Translations under genes and position numbers: made by a program
Notes under the pieces: model-generated
The model's input: only the letters and a program-made list of their open reading frames with translations
Told to the model about the DNA's origin: nothing
Database searches by the model: none
Shown here: positions 1 to 9,469 of the stretch, in pieces
Layout: each line of letters starts with the position of its first letter
How positions within the stretch are numbered: the stretch's first letter is position 1
Source: Arthrobacter sp. AZCC_0090
GTDB lineage: Bacteria; Actinomycetota; Actinomycetes; Actinomycetales; Micrococcaceae
Length of the DNA stretch: 64,000 bases
Reading direction: 5' to 3'
NCBI RefSeq assembly: GCF_014207375.1
Contig: NZ_JACHEE010000016.1
Location: 1-64,000, forward strand

Positions 1-101
1 AACATGCGCAACGGCGCCTCGGTCTGCCAGCTCTTCGCGGTCAGCTCCGTACCCCGGGCAGCTTTGACCGGACGCGCTCCGGTAGTGAAATCGGCACTCA
101 T
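1..101 (-). CDS. hutU: Urocanate hydratase HutU, N-terminal fragment cut by the window edge
   Basis: Read on the minus strand from the ATG at 99-101, the peptide begins MSADFTTGARPVKAARGTE and runs to LRM at the edge; I recognise this as the conserved urocanase N-terminus. Urocanase turns urocanate into imidazolone propionate, the second step of histidine breakdown. Only about 33 of some 550 residues are present, so no catalytic residue can be checked. AAGGAG lies 9 bases before the start. It follows the binding-protein gene by 49 bases on the same strand, so it is probably in the same transcript, and hutF at 5785-7158 supports the hut assignment. Confidence 0.85.
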   Translation of the reverse strand, partial: MSADFTTGARPVKAARGTELTAKSWQTEAPLRM

Positions 102-150
102 TATTTAGTACTCCTTAGGTCTTTGCTGGACTAGTTGCTTCGCGCTCGAA

Positions 151-1065
151 CTAGGCCAGATTCTTCGACTTGAGCCAGTCCTGGGCGATTTGTCCCATGT
201 CCTCGAACTTGGCGGTCCTGCCGTTCATCTGGATCAAGTCTTCGGTGGTCAGTGCGGCGGAGACCTTGTCCAGCACGCCCTTGACGGTGTCCGTGGACTT
301 CTTCTGGTTGATGAGCGGGACGATGTTTTCGGACAGGAACAGGTTCTTGTTGTCTTCCAGGGCAACCAGGTTGTTGGCGGCGATTGCCGGATCGGTGCTG
401 AAGAGATCGGCAACCTGTACCTGACCGGAAAGGAGGGCGTTGAGCGTGAGCGGACCTCCGGCGTCGAGCGCTGAGAAGTCCTTGAAGTCGAGGTTGTAGA
501 CGGACTTCAGGCCAGCGACACCGTTGATACGGGTCTTCCACTCCGGCGGGCCGCCGAGGACGAGGTCCTTGGCCACGGGCTGGAGGTCGCTGATGGCCTT
601 GAGGTTGTACTTGTCGGCAGTTTCCTTCTTGACGGCCAGGACGTCCTTGTCTTGTGCCTTGGACGCCGTCAGTTGGGTCAGTCCGGACGGGATCTTGCTG
701 CTCAGCTCCTTGGTGACTTCATCCTGGGTGACCGCCTTGGTGGCTGAGTCGAGGTACTGCAGGAGGGCTCCACCGTATTCCGGCATGAGGTCGATGGAAC
801 CGTCCTTCAACGCCGGAATGGTGACTTCGCGGCTACCGATGCTGGGCTTCTCCGTGACCTTGACGCCCTTGGCTTTGAGGGCCTCGGCGTAGATCTTCGC
901 GATGAGTTGGCTTTCCGGGAAATCCGCGGAGCCCACAATGATGCTGTCGGTGGAGCCGGCGGCCTGGGAGTTGTTGGAGGAACTCATGGGATCCCCGCCG
1001 CCACAAGCGCTCAGGGCGATCGTGGTGGCTGCCGCCAGGGCGAATCCGGTCAGGTACTTTTTCAT
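151..1065 (-). CDS. Substrate-binding lipoprotein of a betaine/choline-type (OpuBC/ProX-like) ABC importer
   Basis: 304 aa. A signal peptide ends in the lipobox ALSAC (Cys21), so the mature protein should be a lipid-anchored extracellular receptor. The rest is one OpuAC/ProX-type domain starting GSADFPESQLIAKIYAEAL, a hallmark of quaternary-amine binding proteins. It is the last transporter gene in a minus-strand run of IclR, ATPase, two permeases and this receptor, immediately before hutU. Family members bind glycine betaine, choline or carnitine, but the related HutXWV system of rhizobia takes up histidine; the hut context makes histidine or urocanate the better guess (inference). The 115-base gap to the permease is wider than elsewhere in the run. 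Confidence 0.85.
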   Translation of the reverse strand: MKKYLTGFALAAATTIALSACGGGDPMSSSNNSQAAGSTDSIIVGSADFPESQLIAKIYAEALKAKGVKVTEKPSIGSREVTIPALKDGSIDLMPEYGGALLQYLDSATKAVTQDEVTKELSSKIPSGLTQLTASKAQDKDVLAVKKETADKYNLKAISDLQPVAKDLVLGGPPEWKTRINGVAGLKSVYNLDFKDFSALDAGGPLTLNALLSGQVQVADLFSTDPAIAANNLVALEDNKNLFLSENIVPLINQKKSTDTVKGVLDKVSAALTTEDLIQMNGRTAKFEDMGQIAQDWLKSKNLA

Positions 1066-1180
1066 GTCAATTCTCTCTGGGGAGGGCCGTCGCAGGGCAT
1101 GCGGTGGCCAAGTGGGGGTGGGTCGAAGGGTGTTGCAGCCGCCGGGCGGGGGCCTGGCAACCGATGGAACGGGGAGTTGC

Positions 1181-1909
1181 TTAGACCGTGACGGGCGTTT
1201 TCACGGTCTCGTCCGGGGCGGCCACAGCGGCCGCCTTGACCGTGCGCCGGGTCAGTCCGGGTGAGACGACCCTGCGGGTGATGAAGGCGAGCAATTGGTC
1301 GAAGAACAGGGCCAGCAGCGCAACCAGCACGGCGCCGGCAACCATCTGGCTGTAGTCGTTCTGGGCTTTGCCGTCGATCAGCAGCCGTCCGAGGCCGCCG
1401 AGCGAAATGTACGCTGCGATGGTCGCCGTCGAGATGATCTGCAGCAGTGCGCTCCGGACACCGGACAGCATGAGCGGAAGCGAGCAAGGGAGTTGGATGT
1501 CCGTGAGGATCTTCATGGTGCGGAAGCCCATGCCCTTGGCGGCATCGACGGCGGCGGCATCCACAGCGCGGACACCGGCGTAGGTGTTGGTCAGGATGGG
1601 CGGGACCGCGAGCAGCACCAGGACGATGAGGCTCGGCAGGATGTAGCCCATCTTGGACGGGAAGGCTGGCGAGATGAGGAGGACCAAGAGGATCAGCAGG
1701 CCCACGCTGGGGAGGGCGCGGAGGGCGTTGGCCAGGCCGGCGATCATGAAGACGCCCTTGCCGGTGACGCCGATGTAGATGCCGAGCGGAACTGCGATGA
1801 TGGCCGCGACGGCCAGTGCGATGAGGGAGTAGAGCAGGTGCTCCCCGATTAGGGTGGGGATGCCGTCGGCGCCGCTCCAGTGCGCGGGATTGAACAAGTA
1901 GTTGATCAT
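1181..1909 (-). CDS. ABC importer permease, betaine/histidine type (second membrane subunit)
   Basis: 242 aa, about six hydrophobic segments, with the permease coupling region around DAAAVDAAKGMGFRTMKIL. I place the start at the ATG at 1907-1909 because it overlaps the upstream stop in ATGA and the protein then begins MINYLFNPAHW like family members; an in-frame start 36 bases earlier has no ribosome site. It forms the membrane channel with the product of 1906-2556 and is driven by the ATPase at 2553-3659. The C-terminal tail after the last helix is long and charged. Confidence 0.85.
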   Translation of the reverse strand: MINYLFNPAHWSGADGIPTLIGEHLLYSLIALAVAAIIAVPLGIYIGVTGKGVFMIAGLANALRALPSVGLLILLVLLISPAFPSKMGYILPSLIVLVLLAVPPILTNTYAGVRAVDAAAVDAAKGMGFRTMKILTDIQLPCSLPLMLSGVRSALLQIISTATIAAYISLGGLGRLLIDGKAQNDYSQMVAGAVLVALLALFFDQLLAFITRRVVSPGLTRRTVKAAAVAAPDETVKTPVTV

Positions 1910-2552
1910 GATGCCACCACCTTGGGGGTCCACGGTGTCAGCCACCGGTTGAGGAGGATGATCAGTCCGTCAAGGATCATGGCCAGGACCACGCAGAGGA
2001 TGATGCCGGCGATGATCGGGGTGAAGAACCGCAACTGGAAGCCTTGGGTGAAGAGCGAACCGAGCTGAGGGATACCCAGCAACGCTGCCACGGAAACGAG
2101 GCTCACGTTGGAGACCGCCGCGACGCGCAGGCCTGCGCTGATGACGGGGACGCCCACGGGAAGCTCCACTTTCACCAGGCTTTGGTATCCGCGGTAGCCC
2201 ATGGCCTTCGCGGCTTGGACTGTGTCTTCCGGTACGGAATCCAAGGCGTCAGCCACCACTCGTACCAGCAGGGCCACGGTGTAAATGGTCAGGGCGGCAA
2301 CGATGTTGAGCGGGTCCAGGATCTTGGTGCCAAGGACCAGCGGCAACAGGACGAACAACGCGAGGGAAGGGACCGTGTAAAGGAGGCCCGCGATGCCCAC
2401 CAAAAGGGGGTAGATCCGGCGGCTGCGGTGTGCCCACCAGCCAAGGGGCAGCGCGATCAACAGGCCCAGGATGAGGGGAGTGACGGCGAGCAGTACGTGC
2501 CAGCCGAGGAGGAAGACGATGTTGTCGGATTGGCGGCCCAGCCATTCAAAGT

Positions 2553-2556
<4 letters not shown>
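1906..2556 (-). CDS. ABC importer permease, betaine/histidine type (first membrane subunit)
   Basis: 216 aa membrane protein with five to six helices and the coupling motif near QAAKAMGYRGYQSLVKVELP. It overlaps the ATPase gene upstream and the second permease downstream by four bases each (ATGA), the pattern of tight translational coupling. Proteins of this size are the OpuBB/OpuBD or ProW core without the long N-terminal extension. Function follows from the complex: inward transport of a small zwitterion or amino acid. Confidence 0.85.
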
Positions 2557-3655
<1,099 letters not shown>

Positions 3656-3659
<4 letters not shown>

Positions 3660-4408
3660 TTCTTTTCCATGCTTTCCTGGGGCACTTCATGGTCTCCGGA
3701 GGGTTCCACGAGGATGTTGTCCGCCACCCTCGCCAGTTCCTCGCCAAATGTCTGGGCCTTCGCCTCGTCCAAGCGGTAGCTGGGCGCGACGATGCTGAGG
3801 GCTGCCACGGTGCGTCCGCCGATCACAATGGGTGCGGCGACGGCCGTGATGTCGTCTTCCACGCCGCTCCGCACGATGGCGTAGCCGCGGCCGTTCTGCC
3901 CGCCGGTGAGGACCTTGCCAGCGGCGGACCCTTCCAGCGGAATGCTCCTGCCGACCCAGCTGGTGTGCCGGACGGAGCGGGTACCTTCGACGATGGCAAT
4001 GTAGATTCCGGTTTCCCCAGGACCGGGAATACTCAAATAGCAGGACTCGCCCGTTTCAGCCACGAGCCGCTTCATATGTGGCGTGCAGAGCGATACGAGA
4101 GACTCCTGTCCCAACGCGAGGGCTCCCAACTGGATCACGCTGGCACCAGGACGGAAGTTTCCGCCCGGATCCCGCTTCACGAATCCGCTGCCTTCCAAGG
4201 TACGGAGGAGGCGGAGTGCGGTGCTGGCCGACAAGTCAACAACGCGTGCTGCGTCGCTCAGGCTGATGGAGCCATCGGTGCAGACCGCGCTCAGGAGGGC
4301 CAAGGCCCTTTCGACCGTCCGTGTGGAGGAATCTGCTGCCACTGCTTGGCCTGCTTTCAAGTGGTCTGAATCACCTTGTCTTGCCACTAAGTAAAAATCA
4401 ACTTTCAT
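3656..4408 (-). CDS. IclR-family transcriptional regulator of the hut/transporter locus
   Basis: 250 aa. Residues ~27-85 form the IclR winged helix (SSTRTVERALALL... STALRLLRTLEGSGFV); the rest is the IclR effector domain with GSAAGKVL. It is the first gene of the minus-strand transporter/hutU run and is divergent from the M20-hutF pair, so it is well placed to control both from the 180-base intergenic region, which holds the perfect 12-bp palindrome at 4422-4433. IclR proteins usually sense a pathway acid; urocanate or a glutamate derivative would fit here (inference). The 20 residues before the HTH are not conserved in the family and the true start may be internal. Confidence 0.85.
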
Positions 4409-4421
4409 CGGATGGCAATAG

Positions 4422-4433
4422 ATTTCTAGAAAT
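4422..4433. promoter_or_regulatory. Palindromic operator candidate for the IclR regulator
   Basis: ATTTCTAGAAAT is a perfect 12-bp palindrome 14 bases before the IclR start and about 155 bases before the divergent M20 gene. IclR-family proteins bind short AT-rich palindromes, often overlapping their own promoter. Assignment is by position and symmetry only. Confidence 0.5.
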
Positions 4434-4588
4434 TTCCAAATATTCCGGGATTTGAGACACCCTGTGACGTCAAGGCGTATCGGCGGTGTTTCTAGCCTGT
4501 TAATTGTGATGGCTCTACGCTCGGGGTCTTGTCAAGGAGTGGAATCTAGTTTTTACTTGGTGGCAGTCTTCATTAATCGGAGGAACAC

Positions 4589-5788
4589 GTGGAAACCGTC
4601 AATCAGCTCCTTGACTCAATCAAGGACGTGGGCCGCGATGCGGTGCGCGGAGGATACTCCAGGGCCGTCTACTCGACGCCCGAGCTCGACCTCAGGCAGT
4701 GGTTCATCGAACAAGCCCAGCAGCGCGGCCTCGACGTCGAGACCGACCGCAATGGCATCATCTGGGCTTGGTGGGGAAAGCCCCAGGACGGTGCGCTTGT
4801 CACCGGCAGCCACCTCGACTCCGTCCCTGGCGGAGGGGCGTTTGACGGGCCGCTCGGCGTCGCTTCCGCGCTGGCCGCCGTCGACCTCCTCAAGTCCCGC
4901 ACCACGGCCCCCAAGCGTTCGCTGGCCGTCACGGTCTTCCCGGAAGAAGAAGGATCCCGCTTTGGCGTGGCCTGCTTGGGGTCGCGGCTCCTGACCGGCG
5001 CCATCGACGTCGACAAAGCACTGAACCTGCGCGACGTCGACGGCAACACTTTTGCCGACGTCGCCCGGGGCCACGGCCTGGATCCACGGCACGTCGGGCC
5101 CGATCAGGAGGCGCTTGCGCGAATCGGCGACTTCGTTGAACTCCATGTGGAACAGGGCAAGGGGCTGGGCCAGAGCGGGCCGGCCATCGCCGTCGGAAGC
5201 TCCATTCTGGGCCACGGCCGCTGGAAGCTGAGCGTCAGCGGCCAGGGCAACCACGCCGGTACGACGCTCATGGCCGACCGTGCCGATCCGATGGTCGCGG
5301 CCGCACAGATCGTCGTTGCCGTCCGCGACACCGCGGCCAAGCAGCCGGACGCCCGGGCCACCGTGGGCCGCCTGACGCCGGTTCCCGGCGGCACCAACGT
5401 GATTGCGTCGCGCGTCGATCTGTGGCTTGACGCCCGCCATCCCGACGACGCCGTCACGGCACAACTGATCGAATCGATCTACTCCGCAGCCCGGGAAATC
5501 GCGGCGAGCGAAGGATGCACCGTCACCCTCACCGAGGAGTCCTACAGCGACACCGTGCACTTCGATCCCGGCTTGAGCCGACGCATCAACGACCTCCTGC
5601 CCGGGGCCCCAGTTCTGGCTACCGGTGCAGGGCACGACGCCGGTGTGCTGGCTGGACATGTCCCCTCGGCGATGGTCTTCGTCCGCAACCCCAGCGGAAT
5701 CTCGCACTCCCCGGAAGAGTACGTGGCGGACGAGGACGCTTCTGCCGGCGCCGCTGCCCTTGCCGACGTTTTGGAGGGACTCCTGTGA
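4589..5788 (+). CDS. M20-family amidohydrolase (allantoate/N-carbamoyl-amino-acid type) in the hut locus
   Basis: 399 aa. Metal ligands of the M20/carbamoylase family are all visible: the His and Asp of TGSHLDSV, Asp in GGAFDGPLG, the Glu pair in FPEEEGSRFG, His in FVELHVEQG and the late His in GISHSPEEY. The dimerisation lid domain lies between residues ~205 and 320. Start is GTG with GGAGGA eight bases upstream. It overlaps hutF by GTGA. Automatic pipelines would call it allantoate amidohydrolase, but no other purine gene is here. After HutF makes N-formylglutamate, an amide hydrolase is needed; this gene may supply that step in place of HutG (inference). Classic HutG is not in view, though the locus continues left of the window. 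Confidence 0.85.
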   Translation: METVNQLLDSIKDVGRDAVRGGYSRAVYSTPELDLRQWFIEQAQQRGLDVETDRNGIIWAWWGKPQDGALVTGSHLDSVPGGGAFDGPLGVASALAAVDLLKSRTTAPKRSLAVTVFPEEEGSRFGVACLGSRLLTGAIDVDKALNLRDVDGNTFADVARGHGLDPRHVGPDQEALARIGDFVELHVEQGKGLGQSGPAIAVGSSILGHGRWKLSVSGQGNHAGTTLMADRADPMVAAAQIVVAVRDTAAKQPDARATVGRLTPVPGGTNVIASRVDLWLDARHPDDAVTAQLIESIYSAAREIAASEGCTVTLTEESYSDTVHFDPGLSRRINDLLPGAPVLATGAGHDAGVLAGHVPSAMVFVRNPSGISHSPEEYVADEDASAGAAALADVLEGLL

Positions 5789-7158
5789 TTGCATTCTGGT
5801 GCGAGACGGCCTTGGTAAGCATCGACGGCGGTGCTGGCGCGAGGGGTTCTGGCGCCGGCGGTTCGACGGCAGCCGCCGGCGTCCGGCTGGAGGTGGAAAA
5901 CTTTCGCATTTCCAGCATCTCCACCGGGGTCCAGCCCGAGCCCGGTGACCAGGTACTGAATGGCGTCGTTTTCCCGGCGGCGGCCAACGCCCACTCGCAC
6001 GCATTCCACCGGATCCTGCGCGGACGGACGCACGATGGCCGCGGTGACTTCTGGGTATGGCGGGAGCAGATGTACCGGAGCGCCGCGGAACTGACACCCG
6101 AGAAATACGAAAAGCTCGCAACGGCAGTCTTCACCGAAATGGTGGTCTCGGGCTTCAGCAGCGTGGCGGAGTTCCACTACGTTCACCACGAGCCCGAAGG
6201 AACACCATACGCCGAGCCGCACGCGATGGAATTGGCGTTGGCAAGGGCAGCCGTCGCAGCCGGGATCCGCCTCACTTTGCTGGACACCCTTTATCTCGCG
6301 GGAGGCATCGGAACACCGCTCAGCCCGGAACAGGCACGGTTCGGCGACGCCGACGCCCAGGCATGGTTGGACCGGCTCGCCTCCCTGCGAGTCGAGATAG
6401 CGCGGAACTTCCCGCCGGACATGGTCAGCGTGGGCGCCGCCCTGCATTCCGTCCGTGGCGTACCCGAAGATGCCCTCAAGACGGTCGCCCGGCAGTTGCC
6501 AGACGACATCCCGCTCCACATTCATCTGAGCGAACAACCGGCTGAGAACGAGGCCTGCCTGCAGGCCTACGGCGTCACCCCGGCAGGACTTCTTGCCCGG
6601 CATGGCTTGTTGTCCGCGCAGCTCTCCGCCGTCCATGCGACCCACCTGACACCGGAGGACATCCAGTTGCTTGGGGACGCTGGAGGCACTGTGGTGATGT
6701 GTCCGAGCACCGAGGCCGATCTCGCCGATGGGATCGGGCCGGCCCGCGCATTGTCCGACGCCGGGGCGATCATCGCGCTCGGCACGGACCAGCACGCCGT
6801 GATCGATCCTTGGGTTGAAATGCGCACCCTGGAGCACGGAGAACGCCTCGGTTCCGGTCAGCGGGGCAGGTTTTCACCGCAGGAACTGCTTCGCGCCGCC
6901 ACGGTCGGGGCGACAGCTTCGATGGGCACTCCCATAGCGTCGGCACTCGAGGTAGGCGCAGTGTGCGACCTCATGGCTGTGGCTCCGGACTCGGTGCGGA
7001 CCGCCGGTTCCATGCCACAGCAGTTCGCGTTCAGCGCGACAGCGAGTGACGTTACCGCCGTCGTCATTGCCGGTGAACTGGTGGCTTCGAACGGAGTCCA
7101 TGTACGCCTTGGCGCCCCGGGGAGGCTCCTGATGGAGGCACTCAAAGAGTTTTCCTAG
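5785..7158 (+). CDS. hutF: Formimidoylglutamate deiminase HutF
   Basis: 457 aa amidohydrolase-superfamily enzyme that deiminates N-formimino-L-glutamate to N-formyl-L-glutamate and ammonia. Evidence: the HxH metal site in AHSHAFHR, followed by the HutF-type region with FWVWREQMY, HLSEQPAENEAC, the His of VHATHL and the final Asp in LGTDQHAVIDP. Start GTG at 5785 overlaps the M20 stop (GTGA), so the two are translationally coupled. Residues ~12-32 (GGAGARGSGAGGSTAAAG) are a low-complexity Gly/Ala insert not usual for the family. Together with HutU this defines the five-step histidine pathway through formylglutamate. Confidence 0.92.
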   Translation: MIAFWCETALVSIDGGAGARGSGAGGSTAAAGVRLEVENFRISSISTGVQPEPGDQVLNGVVFPAAANAHSHAFHRILRGRTHDGRGDFWVWREQMYRSAAELTPEKYEKLATAVFTEMVVSGFSSVAEFHYVHHEPEGTPYAEPHAMELALARAAVAAGIRLTLLDTLYLAGGIGTPLSPEQARFGDADAQAWLDRLASLRVEIARNFPPDMVSVGAALHSVRGVPEDALKTVARQLPDDIPLHIHLSEQPAENEACLQAYGVTPAGLLARHGLLSAQLSAVHATHLTPEDIQLLGDAGGTVVMCPSTEADLADGIGPARALSDAGAIIALGTDQHAVIDPWVEMRTLEHGERLGSGQRGRFSPQELLRAATVGATASMGTPIASALEVGAVCDLMAVAPDSVRTAGSMPQQFAFSATASDVTAVVIAGELVASNGVHVRLGAPGRLLMEALKEFS

Positions 7159-7160
7159 GG

Positions 7161-7260
7161 CGTCACGCTGAGCAGGTTTTTGGAGGTGCTGCCGGTACTT
7201 GGACCCGGAATTCCGGGGTGGAGGGACGCTGGCGCCAACAAGAAGTTGCAGGGCGTGACG
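7161..7260. repeat. ~100-bp palindromic intergenic repeat, family A, copy 1
   Basis: Exactly 100 bases bounded by CGTCACGC and its reverse complement GCGTGACG; the centre is the perfect 14-bp palindrome CCCGGAATTCCGGG at 7204-7217, on the symmetry axis of the element. The arms also contain GCAGGTTTTTGG on the left. Sister copies are at 30306-30404 and 31305-31408. It begins 2 bases after the hutF stop and ends 39 bases before the convergent aminotransferase stop, so it may double as a bidirectional terminator. Confidence 0.75.
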
Positions 7261-7299
7261 GAGGCAAGAACGGCACGCTTAGGTCCAAGCCTGAACGAA

Positions 7300-8505
7300 C
7301 TACGGTGCCAGTTCCTCAACCCCGCGGAGCAGCCGGGCGACGTCGTCCGCGTCGTTATACGGCGCCAGGCTTGCCCGCACAGCACCGCCGTCGTGCCTGA
7401 CGCCCAAAGCCTGGGTGAGCTCCCACGCGTAGGCGTGTCCATGCCACACGTTCACCCCACGGGCCGCGAGACGCGCCGCCACCTGTTGCGGAGTGCGGCT
7501 GGCAACTCGAAAGTACGCCACCGGCGTGCGCGACGCCGGTCTGCCGAACAAACGCACGTGCGGCATGGCCGCCAGCGCGTCGAGAAGCACGGTGAACTCA
7601 GCTTCCTCATGTGCCTGGACGGCCGCCATTGAGTTCAGCACCCGCTCCCTGCGGGATTGGCCCGGGTTGCCGCTGAGTCCCGCAACGTGCTCGACGGCGG
7701 CGGTGACGCCTGCGAGGTCCGCAAAAGCCAGCGTTCCGGTTTCGAATCTCTCGGGGACTGAGTTTGATGATGCGGCGAGCTTGTCGGGCTGAAGCGACTC
7801 GAGCAGGGCCGGATCGGCTACCACCGTGCCGATGTGCGGGCCGGACCACTTATACGCCGAGGTAGCGAAGAAATCTGCGCCCAATGCGGCCATATCGATG
7901 GGTACGTGCGGCGCGGCGGCGACTCCGTCTACGTAGGTCAAAGCGCCGTGACGATGGGCGATATCGGTGATGGCGCGGACATCCGGCCGGGTTCCCAGAA
8001 CGTTCGACGCTGCGGTGACGGCGAGCAATCGGGTGCGCTCGTTGACCAGCCCTTCGAACTGGTCCACCGGGAGTTCGCCCGTGGACGTATCCACGATTGC
8101 CCACCTCACGCGAACGCCATGCCTTCCGGCGAACTGCACCCAGGGGCGCACATTGGCATCGTGATCCAGCTGGGACAAGACGATCTCGTCTCCGGAGCTC
8201 CACTGTCTTGCGAGTGCGCCGGCAAGCCGGTACGTCAAGGTGGTCATATTGGGACCGAGGATGACGCCGTCGGGCTGGCCGCCCACCAGGTCCGCCACGG
8301 CGAGCCGCGCCTCGGCCGCCAGCTTGTCCGCACGCCGGCTGGCGGGAAATTCTCCATGGGCGTTGCCGAGTCCGCTGCGGTAGGCGTCCGACACTGCGTC
8401 GATCACGGAATCCGGAAGCTGTGTGCCTCCAGCGCCGTCCAGGTAGGCGGTTCCGTCGGAGAGGGCGGGGTACAGCTTCCGAAGGAGATGAATGTCGAGC
8501 GTCAT
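7300..8505 (-). CDS. Class V aminotransferase / cysteine desulfurase-like PLP protein
   Basis: 401 aa fold-type I PLP enzyme. The PLP lysine is in TSAYKWSGPHIG and the cofactor Asp in TYVDGVAAAPH. It fits the cysteine desulfurase-like subgroup in which the sulfur-accepting Cys loop is not obvious; I see no cysteine at the position used by SufS/IscS, so sulfur transfer is doubtful and a lyase or transaminase role equally possible. It is convergent with hutF across repeat A copy 1 and divergent from the aldolase gene, and has no clear pathway partner. Confidence 0.8.
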   Translation of the reverse strand: MTLDIHLLRKLYPALSDGTAYLDGAGGTQLPDSVIDAVSDAYRSGLGNAHGEFPASRRADKLAAEARLAVADLVGGQPDGVILGPNMTTLTYRLAGALARQWSSGDEIVLSQLDHDANVRPWVQFAGRHGVRVRWAIVDTSTGELPVDQFEGLVNERTRLLAVTAASNVLGTRPDVRAITDIAHRHGALTYVDGVAAAPHVPIDMAALGADFFATSAYKWSGPHIGTVVADPALLESLQPDKLAASSNSVPERFETGTLAFADLAGVTAAVEHVAGLSGNPGQSRRERVLNSMAAVQAHEEAEFTVLLDALAAMPHVRLFGRPASRTPVAYFRVASRTPQQVAARLAARGVNVWHGHAYAWELTQALGVRHDGGAVRASLAPYNDADDVARLLRGVEELAP

Positions 8506-8673
8506 GGGGCTAGGCTATGGGTTTGTCGTTCGGGCGTCGAAGGGCGGAACGCCTAGTTTCCGGGCTCAGAAAGGGCAGTCTGCCTAACGTGCCTGTTGCG
8601 CTCCCGCCGTAGATTTGCGTTGGTTGACCCGACCCTTCAACTGCCCTGCCCCGGAACCTAGCCAGGAGAATCC

Positions 8674-9426
8674 ATGACGTCGGCCCATATGCTCAGTCAA
8701 CTGACGAACCGCCTTGGCGCTTGGGTCACTTTTCTGGACGCGCACGGCATAGAAGCCTTGTCCGGCAGCGGATTCGACTGGATCGGCATCGACTTGCAAC
8801 ACGGCACCGCCGCCTTGGAGGGACTCCCCGGGTTGCTTCGCGCTTGCGAACTCAACCGAACGCCTGCTTTGGTGCGAACGTCTGGGCACAGCGCGGCGGA
8901 GATCGGCCGTGCGCTCGACGCCGGAGCGGCCGGCGTCGTAGTCCCCATGGTCGAGTCCGCGGCACAGGCCGCGGCGATCGCCGCCGCCCGCACCTTTCCG
9001 CCGGAGGGTGTCCGCAGTTCCGGGGCTTCACGATCTGCCGTCGCGGCGCCTTCGCTGCTCCAGCCTGAAGGGAGGGTGTTATGCCTGGCCATGATCGAGA
9101 GCGACGCCGGGCTGGCCAACGCCGAAGCAATCGCGCAGACCGATGGGATCGACGGGATCTTCCTCGGCCCCTACGATTTGGCCCTATCCCTGGGCGCCGC
9201 CCATGGCGTCACGGATCCGAAGACCATCGACGCGATCGGCCGCGTTCTGGCGGTGGCCCGGAATCATGGGAAGCTGTCGGGTGCGTTCAGCGGCTCCCCG
9301 GAGTTGAGCCGTGCGTTGCACGACGCCGATTTGCTGGCTGTCGACTCCGACCTCGCCTTCCTGCGGGCCGGCGCCGAAGCCAAATTGGCGGCCACCCGCG
9401 CGGCACTTTCGGCCGCACGGGACTAG
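8674..9426 (+). CDS. HpcH/HpaI-family aldolase (citrate lyase beta-like)
   Basis: 250 aa TIM-barrel class II aldolase. Family landmarks: WIGIDLQHG near the N-terminus, VPMVES mid-chain, the metal-binding Glu in LCLAMIES and Asp-containing GIFLGPYDLALSLG. These enzymes cleave 4-hydroxy-2-oxo acids to pyruvate plus an aldehyde. Start ATG has AGGAGA seven bases upstream. The neighbouring racemase and PucR/HyuA cluster suggest a place in breakdown of a nitrogen-containing acid, but it is transcribed alone. The stop codon lies inside a 17-bp tandem duplication. Confidence 0.85.
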   Translation: MTSAHMLSQLTNRLGAWVTFLDAHGIEALSGSGFDWIGIDLQHGTAALEGLPGLLRACELNRTPALVRTSGHSAAEIGRALDAGAAGVVVPMVESAAQAAAIAAARTFPPEGVRSSGASRSAVAAPSLLQPEGRVLCLAMIESDAGLANAEAIAQTDGIDGIFLGPYDLALSLGAAHGVTDPKTIDAIGRVLAVARNHGKLSGAFSGSPELSRALHDADLLAVDSDLAFLRAGAEAKLAATRAALSAARD

Positions 9427-9451
9427 GTTCACCACGGGACTAGGTTCACCA
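9418..9451. repeat. 17-bp exact tandem duplication over a stop codon
   Basis: CGGGACTAGGTTCACCA occurs twice in a row (9418-9434, 9435-9451). The first copy carries the last codons and TAG of the aldolase gene; the second repeats that TAG downstream. Most simply a replication slip. Confidence 0.85.
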
Positions 9452-9469
9452 CAGGACTCGGCCACCGAG

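Noticed and set aside
7155..7299. Coding sequence after hutF
   Set aside because: Both strands read repeat A; no ribosome site and no conserved protein.
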